37,073 nucleotides of DNA from Limnohabitans sp. (GTDB taxonomy: Bacteria > Pseudomonadota > Gammaproteobacteria > Burkholderiales > Burkholderiaceae_C), in contig JAJTDK010000011.1 in NCBI GenBank assembly GCA_021300495.1, forward strand, positions 1 through 37,073. Direction: 5' to 3'. The notes beneath the pieces were generated by a model. It did not search any database, was not told the origin of the DNA, and saw nothing but the letters and a program-made list of their open reading frames with translations. Positions 7,455 through 16,093 of this stretch are shown here, in pieces. Every line of letters starts with the position of its first letter. Positions within the stretch are counted from its first letter, which is position 1. Position numbers and translations under genes: made by a program.

Positions 7455-9000
7455 CCCAAGGCACACACCTAGGGTGGTTGTGGTGGGCGCAGGCATTGGG
7501 GGTTTGGTGAGCGCACTGGTCTTGGCACACCGCGGCTTAGACGTCACCTTGATTGAAAGCGCAGCAAGCCCCGGTGGCAAAATTCGCCAAGTACAAGTGG
7601 ATGGCGTGGGCGTTGATTCTGGTCCCACCGTGTTCACCATGCGCTGGGTCTTGGATCAAATGTTGCAAGAGATGGGCACCTCACTTGCCGATATTTTGAA
7701 ACTCGAAAACATTGGTGTATTGGCCAGACATGCATGGGACGGTAGCCCGCAGACACTCGATTTGTTGTCTGACACAGAACGCAGTGCTGATGCCATTGCA
7801 GCCTTTAGCAGCCCCCAAGAAGCAAAACGATTTTTGGGTTTCTGCAAGCAAGCGCGAAGTCTTTATGACACGCTAGAGAAGCCCTACATTCGCAGCGAGC
7901 GGCCCGATCTTTTGAGCATGGTGGGCGATCTGGGAATTCAAGGCATGGCCACACTCACGGGCCTGGGGCCTTTCGCCAGTTTGTGGCGCAGTTTGGGCAA
8001 ACACTTTCACGACCCCCGCTTACAACAATTGTTTGGCCGCTATGCCACTTACTGCGGTTCTTCGCCGTGGTCCGCACCGGCCACTTTGATGCTGGTGGCG
8101 CAAGTTGAATTGGATGGTGTGTGGTCGGTCTCTGGCGGCATGTTTGAAGTGGCCAAAGCTTTGGCGCAGGTGGGCGAAAAATGGGGGGTGAAACCGCGCT
8201 ACGGTCAGGCTTGCGCACGCATCCTTACACAGAACGGTCAAGTCAGTGGCGTGCAACTTGAATCAGGTGAAATGCTAGAAGCCGATCATGTGATCTTCAA
8301 TGGCGATGTGGCCGCATTAGCGCAGGGTCTAATGGGCCCTGCAGTGCAACCGAGCTTTGCCAAAGTACCAGCTCTCCATAGATCCTTGTCTGCTTTCACT
8401 TTGTCAATGCATGCTGAAAGCAGCGGCTTCCCTATGGTGCGGCACAACGTCTTTTTCAACCAAAATTACCAGCGTGAGTTTGATGATATTTTTCAACATC
8501 GCAGATTGCCTGAGCAAGGTACGGTGTATGTCTGCGCCCAAGATCGCAGCGACGACGGGTTGGCCCAGCCTGGTTTGGAAAGACTTTTGTGCCTTGTCAA
8601 TGCGCCCGCTGATGGCGATACTCATTCCTTCAATTCATCGGAGATACACGCATGCGAAACCAGCAGTCTGGCGCTGATGCGTCGCTGTGGCCTAGAAATC
8701 AAGGCCTCACCGCAACAAGTGGTTCGAACCTTGCCGCAGGACTTTGCGCGCCTGTTTCCGGGCAGTGGGGGAGCACTCTATGGCCAAGCAACACACGGAT
8801 GGATGTCGGCCTTCGCGCGCCCCTCATCGCGCAGCAAAGTGCTGGGTCTTTACACGGCGGGGGGCAGCGTGCACCCGGGGCCGGGCGTCCCCATGGCAGC
8901 CATGTCGGGGCGTTTGGCGGCCGCGACGCTGATGGCGGACCTCGGTTTGACCAAGTCGTCCCGCCGGGTGGTTATCTCTGGTGGTATGTCGACGCACTAA
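7447..9000 (+). CDS. crtD: Hydroxyneurosporene/methoxyneurosporene 3,4-desaturase CrtD
   Basis: CrtD is an FAD-dependent carotenoid desaturase that adds the C3-C4 double bond in the spheroidene pathway. It has the Rossmann motif GAGIGGL (about residues 14-20), then ALVLAHRGLDVTLIE and SPGGK. The C-terminus has the family flavin-binding signature GLYTAGGSVHPGPGVPMAAMSGRLAA. I call it CrtD rather than CrtI because it sits with crtA and crtC, matches the CrtD-type start (VVVGAGIGGLVSALVLAHRG), and a second paralogue next to crtB is the phytoene desaturase. ATG 7447 gives 517 residues and overlaps crtA by eight bases; ATG 7435, four codons earlier, is also possible. The 3' part overlaps the crtC frame. 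Confidence 0.92.
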   Translation: MLNPRHTPRVVVVGAGIGGLVSALVLAHRGLDVTLIESAASPGGKIRQVQVDGVGVDSGPTVFTMRWVLDQMLQEMGTSLADILKLENIGVLARHAWDGSPQTLDLLSDTERSADAIAAFSSPQEAKRFLGFCKQARSLYDTLEKPYIRSERPDLLSMVGDLGIQGMATLTGLGPFASLWRSLGKHFHDPRLQQLFGRYATYCGSSPWSAPATLMLVAQVELDGVWSVSGGMFEVAKALAQVGEKWGVKPRYGQACARILTQNGQVSGVQLESGEMLEADHVIFNGDVAALAQGLMGPAVQPSFAKVPALHRSLSAFTLSMHAESSGFPMVRHNVFFNQNYQREFDDIFQHRRLPEQGTVYVCAQDRSDDGLAQPGLERLLCLVNAPADGDTHSFNSSEIHACETSSLALMRRCGLEIKASPQQVVRTLPQDFARLFPGSGGALYGQATHGWMSAFARPSSRSKVLGLYTAGGSVHPGPGVPMAAMSGRLAAATLMADLGLTKSSRRVVISGGMSTH

Positions 9001-9872
9001 GCGACGACGGCGAATACGGCCTCTCCATCATTGCCTTTGTGGGCAGTGTGTTCTCGCCCTACTATGCCTTGGCACGCAGCCGTGCAGGCGGTGTTGCCGA
9101 GCCTGAAAACCATTGCGCTTTGAATGTGGCGCTGTATGGCAAAGGCGGTAAGCGCTGGACCATGACAGAGCGCGGCCGATCGCACATTTCGCGCAACGCA
9201 CAGCATTATCGAATTGGCCCCAGCAGTTTGCGCTGGGACGGTCAAGCGCTCACCATTGACATTGATGAAATCAATGTCCCTATCCCCATGAAAGTTCGCG
9301 GTCGTGTCACCGTCAGGCCTGAGGGGCTTTGCAACTTTGTCACACCGCTGGACAACGAGGGCTTGCACCGCTGGGGACCTATTGCACCGTGCTCGCGCGT
9401 TGAAGTTGAAATGGACAATCCACAGTTTAGTTGGCGCGGTCATGCCTACATGGATTCCAACGAAGGCGATGAACCCGTTGAAAACGGCTTCCAAGATTGG
9501 GATTGGGCGCGAGCAGAAATGGCCAATGGCGATACCAGCGTGGTCTACGATGTGCGGCCCAAACAAGGGCCTGGCAGAGTTGTAGCGCAACGCTTTTCAC
9601 CGGATGGTAGTTACACCGCGTTCACAGCACCAGTGCGACACAACTTGCCTTCTTCGGGCTGGCGGCTTTCGAGGGGCATGTGCAGTGAGTCGAGCCAAGC
9701 GCCAGAAGTGCTTAGCACCTTAGAAGACACACCGTTTTATGTTCGATCCTTGCTGCGCACTCAACTGCTGGGTGAGAACGTGACTGCGGTGCACGAGTCA
9801 TTGGACATTCCTCGGCTGGTGTCCTTGCCTGTGCGCTTCATGTTGCCTTTTAGAATGCCGCGACGTGCCTAG
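8799..9872 (+). CDS. crtC: Carotenoid 1,2-hydratase (hydroxyneurosporene synthase) CrtC
   Basis: CrtC adds water across the 1,2 double bond of acyclic carotenoids, the first step from neurosporene toward spheroidene. Recognisable motifs are VVPPGGYLWWYVDALSDDG, IIAFVGSVFSPYYA, CALNVALYG and NPQFSWRGHAYMDSNEGDEP. The conserved part starts only near position 8945. Upstream the frame lies inside crtD and looks like out-of-frame Ser/Gly/Arg-rich sequence. In-frame starts are ATG 8799 (357 residues, poor ribosome-binding site) and ATG 8652 (406 residues, preceded by CGGAGA). I give 8799, but the start is unresolved. Any choice overlaps crtD by at least 200 bases, unusual for this pair. The stop shares a CCTAGG palindrome with the convergent SDR gene. 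Confidence 0.85.
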   Translation: MDVGLRAPLIAQQSAGSLHGGGQRAPGAGRPHGSHVGAFGGRDADGGPRFDQVVPPGGYLWWYVDALSDDGEYGLSIIAFVGSVFSPYYALARSRAGGVAEPENHCALNVALYGKGGKRWTMTERGRSHISRNAQHYRIGPSSLRWDGQALTIDIDEINVPIPMKVRGRVTVRPEGLCNFVTPLDNEGLHRWGPIAPCSRVEVEMDNPQFSWRGHAYMDSNEGDEPVENGFQDWDWARAEMANGDTSVVYDVRPKQGPGRVVAQRFSPDGSYTAFTAPVRHNLPSSGWRLSRGMCSESSQAPEVLSTLEDTPFYVRSLLRTQLLGENVTAVHESLDIPRLVSLPVRFMLPFRMPRRA

Positions 9873-10783
9873 GTGAATTTTTTTCTGTGGCGTGCCAGGG
9901 TCCGCTCTCTCTCTCTGGGCCCAAAGCTAGAAGCCAAAGCACCCTCGGTCTTTAGGCCTTCAAGGTAAATGCTTTCAATCTCTGGCGCTGCACGGAGAAG
10001 TTCGCGCTCAGCAAAAGGCATGTGCAGCAAAGCTCTGAGTGCAAACAAAATACGCAACCAACCTGGCACCCAAACTCTGCGCTTACGCTGAAGCATACCT
10101 TGCACAATGACGCGAGCTGTTTCTTCTGGCGATGTTTCGCTGTTCAAAGGACCTGGCATGGTGGCGCGCAATCTCACAAAGCCGGGATGCAATGCACCTT
10201 CGGTGACCAATGGCGTGCGAACCCAGCCCGCATGCACTACCCCCACACCGACCCCATGCGCAGCCATCTCGATTCGCAATGAATTGCCCATGGCCTCTGC
10301 GGCAGACTTGCTGGCCGCGTAGGCGGACATCACTGGTGGATGTGCAAAGGAGGACGACGACGCATTGATAAGGACATAGCCGCATTGCTTCATGATGGCT
10401 GGCAAGGCAGCTCGAATGGTGTTGAAGACACCAAATACATTGACCTCAAAACACCGCTTCCATGCATCGGGGTCAATGTAGGCCATCGGCCCAAATGCAG
10501 CAACACCCGCGTTGGCAAAGACGATGTCGATACGGCCCAACTCGGCCAAGGTTTTTTCAACCACCACTTGCAAGGCTTGCAATTGCGTGACATCGGCTAC
10601 CCAGTGAAGCGTTTGAGGACCGCAGCGTTGGGCCATTTGCGCCAAGGGTTCTGCATCGCAATCCACCAAAACAGGAACGCCGCCATGGGCCAATACTTCA
10701 AGGGCAGTGGCGGCACCAATGCCTGAGGCTGCACCCGTGATTAAGACGACTTGGCCGTCGAGCGTTTTATTTGAAGTTGCCAT
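9869..10783 (-). CDS. Short-chain dehydrogenase/reductase at the end of the bch-puh-crt superoperon
   Basis: This is a classical SDR of 304 residues. It has the cofactor motif TGAASGIG (residues 16-23), NAG (91-93), Ser142-area and the catalytic Y155xxxK159. The Asp following the second strand (VLVDCD) suggests NAD(H) preference, which is inference. The substrate is unknown; the C-terminal half is typical of broad-substrate SDRs that act on hydrophobic alcohols or acyl chains. I chose ATG 10783 because the first 65 residues of the longer frame overlap the DUF2269 gene and do not resemble an SDR, and GGGATGAG lies just upstream. It is the last gene of the minus-strand block, 31 bases after the DUF2269 gene. 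Its C-terminal RERER run is encoded by a (CT)6 repeat. A role in pigment or lipid chemistry is possible but unproven. Confidence 0.85.
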   Translation of the reverse strand: MATSNKTLDGQVVLITGAASGIGAATALEVLAHGGVPVLVDCDAEPLAQMAQRCGPQTLHWVADVTQLQALQVVVEKTLAELGRIDIVFANAGVAAFGPMAYIDPDAWKRCFEVNVFGVFNTIRAALPAIMKQCGYVLINASSSSFAHPPVMSAYAASKSAAEAMGNSLRIEMAAHGVGVGVVHAGWVRTPLVTEGALHPGFVRLRATMPGPLNSETSPEETARVIVQGMLQRKRRVWVPGWLRILFALRALLHMPFAERELLRAAPEIESIYLEGLKTEGALASSFGPRERERTLARHRKKFT

Positions 10784-10814
10784 TTGCTCATCCCATCTAG
10801 GACGATCACGCGCG

Positions 10815-11267
10815 TCAAACCGACTTGGTGACCATGAAATACACAATGGGCAAGGGTAGCACGGTGGAGATGGCGCCGGCGATTTTCCAAATGCGGGACA
10901 AGCGCCAATACTCTTCAGTGATCTCTGAATATTGTTGCAACAAAGCGCGTTGTTTAAATTGAATAGGGACCAGAACAAACAGCCAAATCAAGCCTGAAAA
11001 AGTGAGCAACCAATAGGACCATTGAATCCAAGGATGGTTGGCACCTCCCCCATAATTTTCTGCCATGCCGTGTCCCGTCCACACCACACCCACTGCGCCT
11101 ACTAATGTGAACATGACATCCGTAATCAAAACCATCTTATTGCTGAATTGAACAATAGCATGATTGCGCGTGCGCTCAGCCAACAAGGCCCAAACACCAC
11201 TCACAATCACGTTGCCTAAAAACAAGCACGCGCACACCAAGTGAATGACCTTGAGGTTAGCCGTCAT
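10815..11267 (-). CDS. DUF2269-family integral membrane protein
   Basis: This 150-residue protein has four predicted membrane helices (about residues 5-28, 44-64, 83-104 and 128-147). It shows the pattern of DUF2269/COG5528 proteins: HLVCACLFLGNVIVSGVWALLAERTR at the start, ITDVMFTLVGAVGVVWTGHGMA in the middle and SGLIWLFVLVPIQ before a YWRLSRIW motif. The biochemical function of this family is not known. It overlaps the upstream small membrane gene by four bases (ATGA) and precedes the SDR gene, so all three belong to the superoperon tail. It may act in the membrane alongside the photosynthetic apparatus, but that is only inferred from position. Confidence 0.85.
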   Translation of the reverse strand: MTANLKVIHLVCACLFLGNVIVSGVWALLAERTRNHAIVQFSNKMVLITDVMFTLVGAVGVVWTGHGMAENYGGGANHPWIQWSYWLLTFSGLIWLFVLVPIQFKQRALLQQYSEITEEYWRLSRIWKIAGAISTVLPLPIVYFMVTKSV

Positions 11268-11461
11268 TTGGGGTCGCTTTGTTGGGAGGTCATCGAAGGT
11301 ACCTCATCAGACTTGGCATTGCGCTGCATGGCTTGATGTTTTTCTGCTTCACGTTGTTGGCGCGTGACTTCTTTGGCGCGACGCAAATCACGAAATTGCC
11401 ACGTTGCGAAAAAAACACCGGCAACCAGCAACACCACAACTTCAACAATTTTCAAGTCCAC
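11264..11461 (-). CDS. Small single-helix membrane protein after crtB (unrecognised)
   Basis: This is a short frame with one hydrophobic segment (IVEVVVLLVAGVFFATWQF) followed by a charged Arg/Lys/Gln-rich tail (RDLRRAKEVTRQQREAEKHQ) that may form a cytoplasmic helix. GTG 11461 gives about 65 residues and clears the crtB stop. ATG 11530 gives 88 residues but overlaps the crtB end by 55 bases. Neither has a clear ribosome-binding site, so the start is open. Its end overlaps the DUF2269 start by four bases (ATGA), which supports it being translated. No family was recognised. It might be an accessory subunit to the DUF2269 protein (inference). Confidence 0.6.
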   Translation of the reverse strand: MDLKIVEVVVLLVAGVFFATWQFRDLRRAKEVTRQQREAEKHQAMQRNAKSDEVPSMTSQQSDPK

Positions 11462-11475
11462 TGGCGTAGACCGTT

Positions 11476-12555
11476 TTAACGCGGTGTTCTCTCGCGTTGT
11501 TCTAAACGGCCGAACAAGTCCACCATCCATTCAACACGCTCGTCAAAACTTCGAACAGGCACCATCCAGGGTTTCTCATGGACCAAGGGATTGCGCTCTC
11601 TGCTCACAATGTCCACCAAGTAATGGATCGCGGGCACGGGGTTGAGTGTGACAGCCGGCACGGCTGGCGCCTTGACTGCCACAGCGGCTGCGCGTGCCAA
11701 AAGTGCCAGCTTGCGCGGGGTAGAAACCACGGTGCGGTGGTTCACAGAATCGAGGCCTTCACGTTCTAATTGTTTGCCAATTTCAGCATAGACCAACCGC
11801 GCAGCTTGAATTGCGGGGCGACAGTCCCATGGCAATTCTGCCAAACCAAATTCGCCGCGGCGGTACAAAGCATCTGCTCGCAACAGCAAGCGTTGGGTGA
11901 AGCCCGCAATGCGCGAATCGAACACAGGATCGGCCAACCATGCATCAGCGTCCATGCCAATTTCACGGAACCAAGCGCGGGGAATGTACAAGCGCCCCAT
12001 TTTCGCATCGGCGCCAATGTCTCGAGCAATGTTGGTCAGTTGCATGGCCACGCCCAGCTCGCTAGCGCGTGCAATGGCGGTGTCTGTACTTGCACCCATG
12101 ATGATGGACATCATGGCACCTACGGTGCCGGCCACTCTGGCGCCATAAGCTTCGACATCGGACAGTGTTTCGTAGCGGCGGCCTTGCGAGTCCCACAAGA
12201 AACCATCTAGCAAGGCTTCTAGCAAGCCACTGGGAATGCCATAGCGATGCACCACGATGGTCAATGCGCGGTCTGCGTCTTCGGCGCCAGGCCGCCCTGC
12301 ATAGATGGCCGCTAAGCGCGACTTCAAATCGGCCATGGCCAAAACCGGGTCATCGCCTTCGTCAATGGCGTCGTCTGCTAAACGGCAAAAAGCATAGAGC
12401 GCAATGGCGGGTGGCCGCAAACGGACCGGCAGCAAGCGCGAGGCCGCAAAAAAAGATTTCGAACCTCCGCGCATGAGCGCGGTGCAGGCCTCTAAGTCGT
12501 AGGGCAGAGACACCGGTGGCGAAATTAAGCTTGCATTAGGCAAATGATTTGACAT
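11476..12555 (-). CDS. crtB: Phytoene synthase CrtB
   Basis: CrtB condenses two geranylgeranyl diphosphates into phytoene, the first committed carotenoid step. Two aspartate-rich motifs bind the diphosphate-Mg substrate: D61DAID65 and N175IARDIGAD183. Other family landmarks are SKSFFAASRLLP, ALYAFCRLADD, GRLYIPRAWF and AELPWDCRPAIQAARLVYAEIG. ATG 12555 gives 359 residues, somewhat longer than many CrtB proteins because of the C-terminal part after residue 290. A second ATG six codons upstream is possible. The gene overlaps the crtI stop by about 20 bases, the usual crtI-crtB coupling. Confidence 0.95.
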   Translation of the reverse strand: MSNHLPNASLISPPVSLPYDLEACTALMRGGSKSFFAASRLLPVRLRPPAIALYAFCRLADDAIDEGDDPVLAMADLKSRLAAIYAGRPGAEDADRALTIVVHRYGIPSGLLEALLDGFLWDSQGRRYETLSDVEAYGARVAGTVGAMMSIIMGASTDTAIARASELGVAMQLTNIARDIGADAKMGRLYIPRAWFREIGMDADAWLADPVFDSRIAGFTQRLLLRADALYRRGEFGLAELPWDCRPAIQAARLVYAEIGKQLEREGLDSVNHRTVVSTPRKLALLARAAAVAVKAPAVPAVTLNPVPAIHYLVDIVSRERNPLVHEKPWMVPVRSFDERVEWMVDLFGRLEQRERTPR

Positions 12556-14119
12556 CGGGAACCACCGTTTCAAGCATTTTTGCAGACATTAAAACACTGG
12601 GCACACCAGCTCCCGGCTGGCTACTGGCACCCACCATGAACAAGCCATCGACATCTTGACTTCTGTTGTGCGGCCGAAACCATGCACTTTGAACCAAGAT
12701 GGGCTCAAGGCCAAAACCTGCGCCTTTATAAGACCACAAGCGGTCTTGAAAATCTTGCGGTGTAGTGACTTTAGAAGACACCACATGCTGCTTCAAATCG
12801 GGCAGCACACTTTCTTGCAGGACCGTGGCAATGGCATCGCGGTATTGCTCGGTGATGCCTGGCCAATCGGTCTCGCTGCTGAGATTTGGTACGACAGAAA
12901 GCGCATAAAAACTATCGCAACCTTCAGGGGCAAGCGAAGGGTCCGTGGCGGTTGGACGGTACAAATACAAACTGAAATCTTTGGACAGTTTGTGATTTTT
13001 GAAAATATCTTGCAGCAAACCTTTGTAGCGTGGGCCTAAGACCATCATGTGGTGCGGCACATCTTCGTACTTTCGATTGGTGCCGAAGTACCAAACAAAC
13101 AAGCCAGATGAGTATTTGCCCTTGGCAATGCGCTTGTCAGTCCAATGCTTACGGTGTTGCGGCTCAATCAGGTTGCGGTAAGTCCACGCGGCGTCGCCAT
13201 TGCTAACAACAATGTCAGCCGGCAAGTATTCTCCATTGGCCAACTCAACGCCTTGGGCACGGCCGCCCTCCACACGAATGCGCGTCACGGGTGCGTTGTA
13301 ACGAATGGGGACTTGGCGCTCATCGAGCAACTTCACCAGTTCGCGCACAATCGCGCCGGTGCCGCCCATGGCCGAGTGCACGCCCCAACGACGTTCCAAG
13401 GAATGAATGAGCGAGTAAACGCAAGTGACTGAATAAGGGTTGCCGCCAATGAGCAAGGGGTGAAAGCTCATGACGATGCGCAACTTGGGGTGCTGGATGT
13501 GCTGCGCCACCAAACTGTAAATAGAGCGCCAAGCTTGCATGCGCGCCAAATTGGGCATGGCCTTGATCACATCACCAATGGTTTCAAAGGGCACCATGCC
13601 CAGCTCGACAAAACCCAGCTGGAAACACTTCTCAGACGCCACCATCAGGTTCTTAAAACCTTGCACATCTTCAGGGCTGAATTTGGCAATTTGATCGAGC
13701 ATTTGCTCGTCGTTGTTGCTGTAGTCAAAGTGCGTGCCATCGTCAAACCGAATGCGGTAGAAAGGCGACATCAAGCGCAAATCAACATGGTCTTTCATTT
13801 CACGGCCGCACAATGTGAACAGCTCGGCAATGAGGTGCGGCAAGGTGATGATGGTTGGGCCTGCATCAAAGGTGAAACCATCTTGCTTGTGCACATAGGC
13901 GCGGCCACCAGGCGCATCGAGCTTTTCCAACATTTGAACGCGATATCCTTTGACGCTCAAACGAATGGCAGCGGCCAAGCCACCAAATCCTGTGCCGATC
14001 ACAATGGCTGTGGGTGCACGATGACTTAACTCGGAGGCTGTGTTCGCAGGGTGGTTTTGATCGCCACCGCCACCGCCTGCGCCACCGTCGGTGTTAATTG
14101 ACTTGAAGAGATTTGTCAT
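12536..14119 (-). CDS. crtI: Phytoene desaturase CrtI
   Basis: CrtI is an FAD-dependent membrane-associated desaturase that converts phytoene to neurosporene (three steps) or lycopene (four steps); the product cannot be told from sequence alone. The Rossmann motif GTGFGGLAAAIRL begins near residue 42, followed by EKLDAPGGRAY and DAGPTIITLP. The C-terminus carries VGASSQPGAGVPSVLMSAKM, the bacterial CrtI signature. ATG 14119 (MTNLFKSINTDGG) gives 527 residues. Before the Rossmann fold there is a Gly-rich stretch (residues 12-19) encoded by a short trinucleotide repeat, not typical of the enzyme. The start overlaps puhE by 26 bases. Confidence 0.95.
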   Translation of the reverse strand: MTNLFKSINTDGGAGGGGGDQNHPANTASELSHRAPTAIVIGTGFGGLAAAIRLSVKGYRVQMLEKLDAPGGRAYVHKQDGFTFDAGPTIITLPHLIAELFTLCGREMKDHVDLRLMSPFYRIRFDDGTHFDYSNNDEQMLDQIAKFSPEDVQGFKNLMVASEKCFQLGFVELGMVPFETIGDVIKAMPNLARMQAWRSIYSLVAQHIQHPKLRIVMSFHPLLIGGNPYSVTCVYSLIHSLERRWGVHSAMGGTGAIVRELVKLLDERQVPIRYNAPVTRIRVEGGRAQGVELANGEYLPADIVVSNGDAAWTYRNLIEPQHRKHWTDKRIAKGKYSSGLFVWYFGTNRKYEDVPHHMMVLGPRYKGLLQDIFKNHKLSKDFSLYLYRPTATDPSLAPEGCDSFYALSVVPNLSSETDWPGITEQYRDAIATVLQESVLPDLKQHVVSSKVTTPQDFQDRLWSYKGAGFGLEPILVQSAWFRPHNRSQDVDGLFMVGASSQPGAGVPSVLMSAKMLETVVPDVKSFA

Positions 14120-14945
14120 GTGAATCCAAGTGAGCAGGCAATACCGGAGGCACATGTGCGTCAAAGGCTGCAGGCGTTTCTGTGTGGTGATGTTTGCGAA
14201 TGGCCCAACGCCACAAGGCCGTTGTGTCTAGCGGCAGAACCAGCATGAAATGTTCGACAATGGCCAAGGCCAACATGGTACCCACCAAGACAGCGCCCAC
14301 CACTTGTGCGGGTGTGGTGATGGGTTGGTTTGCAAATTCAATTAAGAGCCACAAACAGACACTGGCTGTGAGCACTGCAAATGGAAAAAATGCATTCATG
14401 CGGCGACGCTTAAAGAAGCTTTCCAAATACGCCAAATGCGTAGGCAGAAATTCTTCACTCAAATTTCTAACCCCCAAAAATAAGTTCAATTTGGCGCTGG
14501 TGCGCATGACCCACAAGACCAAATAGGTGCCCGTACCCACTTGGTTGGGCGCATCCCAAGTGATAGCCACAATGACCAAGCCCACGACAAGAATGGACAA
14601 TTCGTGCCACGCTACTGCATTGAAGGACGCCATGAATCTAGGCCAGCCTGAAGTGCTTTTTAAGATAGCCGTTTTTTGCGGGCCTGTGATCCAACCGGTG
14701 AGAAAAGTTAACTCGTTCCAGCCCCAAGCTAACAAGGCACAAGTGAAAGCGCAGTAAGCGCCCATGACGCCTGTTTGTTGGGCTGTGTGAGACAAACCCG
14801 CCAAGGCACCCAGACCCAACGCAGAGGAGATGACCAAGCTCATGGTCACCGCAGTGCGTGACATGCGATTCAAAAGAATCACGATACCGGTGCTGAACCA
14901 CCAGATAAAAATCGCAAATCCTAATGCAACAAAGGTGTCGGTCAT
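14094..14945 (-). CDS. puhE: Photosynthetic complex assembly protein PuhE (DUF3623)
   Basis: PuhE is a polytopic inner-membrane protein found only in photosynthesis gene clusters. Genetic work in Rhodobacter links it to reaction-centre assembly and bacteriochlorophyll level, but the mechanism is not known. The 283 residues contain about seven hydrophobic segments and family motifs FIWWFSTGIVILLNRM, WHELSILVVGLVIV and KLNLFLGVRNLSEEFLPTHLAYLESFFKRRRMN. It lies 31 bases after acsF and overlaps the crtI start, an order (acsF-puhE-crtI) consistent with a betaproteobacterial PGC. The His-rich C-terminus (KHHHTE) is a local oddity. Confidence 0.9.
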   Translation of the reverse strand: MTDTFVALGFAIFIWWFSTGIVILLNRMSRTAVTMSLVISSALGLGALAGLSHTAQQTGVMGAYCAFTCALLAWGWNELTFLTGWITGPQKTAILKSTSGWPRFMASFNAVAWHELSILVVGLVIVAITWDAPNQVGTGTYLVLWVMRTSAKLNLFLGVRNLSEEFLPTHLAYLESFFKRRRMNAFFPFAVLTASVCLWLLIEFANQPITTPAQVVGAVLVGTMLALAIVEHFMLVLPLDTTALWRWAIRKHHHTETPAAFDAHVPPVLPAHLDSHDKSLQVN

Positions 14946-14976
14946 CCTTGGCTTTCAGTGTCTGTTGGCAGGCAAT

Positions 14977-16053
14977 TTACCAAGCAGGCACCATGCGCAC
15001 ATCTGCTGGCAAGGCATGGTGCTTGACAGGCAAGAAGTACAAGCGAAGGAAAGTGAGACCGCCCGAAATGGCCCAACGTGCGCGCTTCAGATTGCCGACC
15101 ACGCCGCCTTGCGCTTTGGCCGCATTCATTTGAGTTTGCACATGGAACAAGTGAGACAGACCTTCCCTGAAGGCTGGGTTGTCAATGTCCAAGCTAACCG
15201 GGAAAACTTGCTTGGTGATTTCGTTGGTGATTCGAAATACTTCATAGTCATAGGAGTCCGACTCCAGACCCATCTCATGGTGCAGCATGGGGCGCGTGTG
15301 ATCGCGAACATACATGGTGGCGTAGACAGCCAACAAGAAGAAACGAATCCAAAACACATTGCCGCCCCGCAGCAAATGCGGGTTGGCACGCATGATCAAG
15401 GCAAACGATTCGCCATGGCGAAACTCGTCATTGCACCAGCGCTCAAACCAGCGAAAGATGGGGTGGAAGCGCTTGTCTGGATTTCTTTCCAGTTGACGGT
15501 AGATGGTGATGTAGCGGGCGTAGCCAATTTTCTCGGACAAGTAAGTCGCGTAGAAAATGTATTTGGGTTTGAAGTAGGTGTAGGCTTTGGTGCGCTTCAA
15601 GTTACCCAAGTCAATGCCTAAACCAAAGTCCTTCAAAGCCTGATTGATGAAACTGGCGTGACGCGATTCATCACGCGCCATATAGCGCATCAGTTGCTTG
15701 ATGTCGGGGTTTTCAACATTTCTAAAAATTTCGTTGTACAGGATGCAACCCGAAAACTCGGAGGTGAGCGAGGAAATTAAAAAGTCCAAAAACTCTTGGC
15801 GCATTTCAGGGCTGACTTGGGAGAATCTTTCGGCCACTTCCCTGGTAAATTCTTCGTCGCGCTGGAAGTGATCGTGGTTGTTGTCGCCTTCGTATTCCGC
15901 CATCATTTTGTCCCATTCGGCACGCATCGGAGAGACGTCAAGCTTGTCCATGGCAGCAAAATCTGTTGTGTAAAAGCGCGGGCTGAGCATGGTGCTCTCA
16001 ACCGCTTTTTGGGATGCTTGTTCAGCGGTGTCAATGCTTGTATTGGCTTGCAT
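14977..16053 (-). CDS. acsF: Aerobic Mg-protoporphyrin IX monomethyl ester cyclase AcsF
   Basis: AcsF is the oxygen-dependent cyclase that forms ring E, giving divinyl protochlorophyllide. The 358-residue protein has the diiron-type helices: E99 in LTSEFSG, E129SRH132 in [11 protein letters not shown], and E210FRH213 in [11 protein letters not shown], matching two ExxH motifs. Typical blocks [14 protein letters not shown] and [21 protein letters not shown] are present. The N-terminal 22 residues are variable. It follows puhC by 46 bases. No bchE (the oxygen-independent cyclase) lies in the window, which supports aerobic pigment synthesis. Confidence 0.97.
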   Translation of the reverse strand: MQANTSIDTAEQASQKAVESTMLSPRFYTTDFAAMDKLDVSPMRAEWDKMMAEYEGDNNHDHFQRDEEFTREVAERFSQVSPEMRQEFLDFLISSLTSEFSGCILYNEIFRNVENPDIKQLMRYMARDESRHASFINQALKDFGLGIDLGNLKRTKAYTYFKPKYIFYATYLSEKIGYARYITIYRQLERNPDKRFHPIFRWFERWCNDEFRHGESFALIMRANPHLLRGGNVFWIRFFLLAVYATMYVRDHTRPMLHHEMGLESDSYDYEVFRITNEITKQVFPVSLDIDNPAFREGLSHLFHVQTQMNAAKAQGGVVGNLKRARWAISGGLTFLRLYFLPVKHHALPADVRMVPAW

Positions 16054-16093
16054 GAATGAAATACTCCGGCTTTAAAAGGTGTCTTGAATCAAT

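Noticed and set aside
9905-9916. (CT)6 microsatellite
   Set aside because: It lies within the SDR coding region (RERER) and keeps the frame; no sign of phase variation beyond the repeat itself.
10784-10978. N-terminal 65-residue extension of the SDR
   Set aside because: It overlaps the DUF2269 gene, is Cys/Pro-rich without SDR resemblance, and a better start with a ribosome-binding site exists at 10783.
13460-14029. Long open frame opposite crtI (and similar ones opposite bchH, acsF and bchN)
   Set aside because: These mirror strongly conserved genes on the other strand, have no recognisable protein character and no ribosome-binding site, so they are shadow frames.
14067-14093. Trinucleotide repeat in the crtI N-terminus
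   Set aside because: It only encodes a Gly-rich stretch ahead of the FAD domain; short and in frame, not a separate element.
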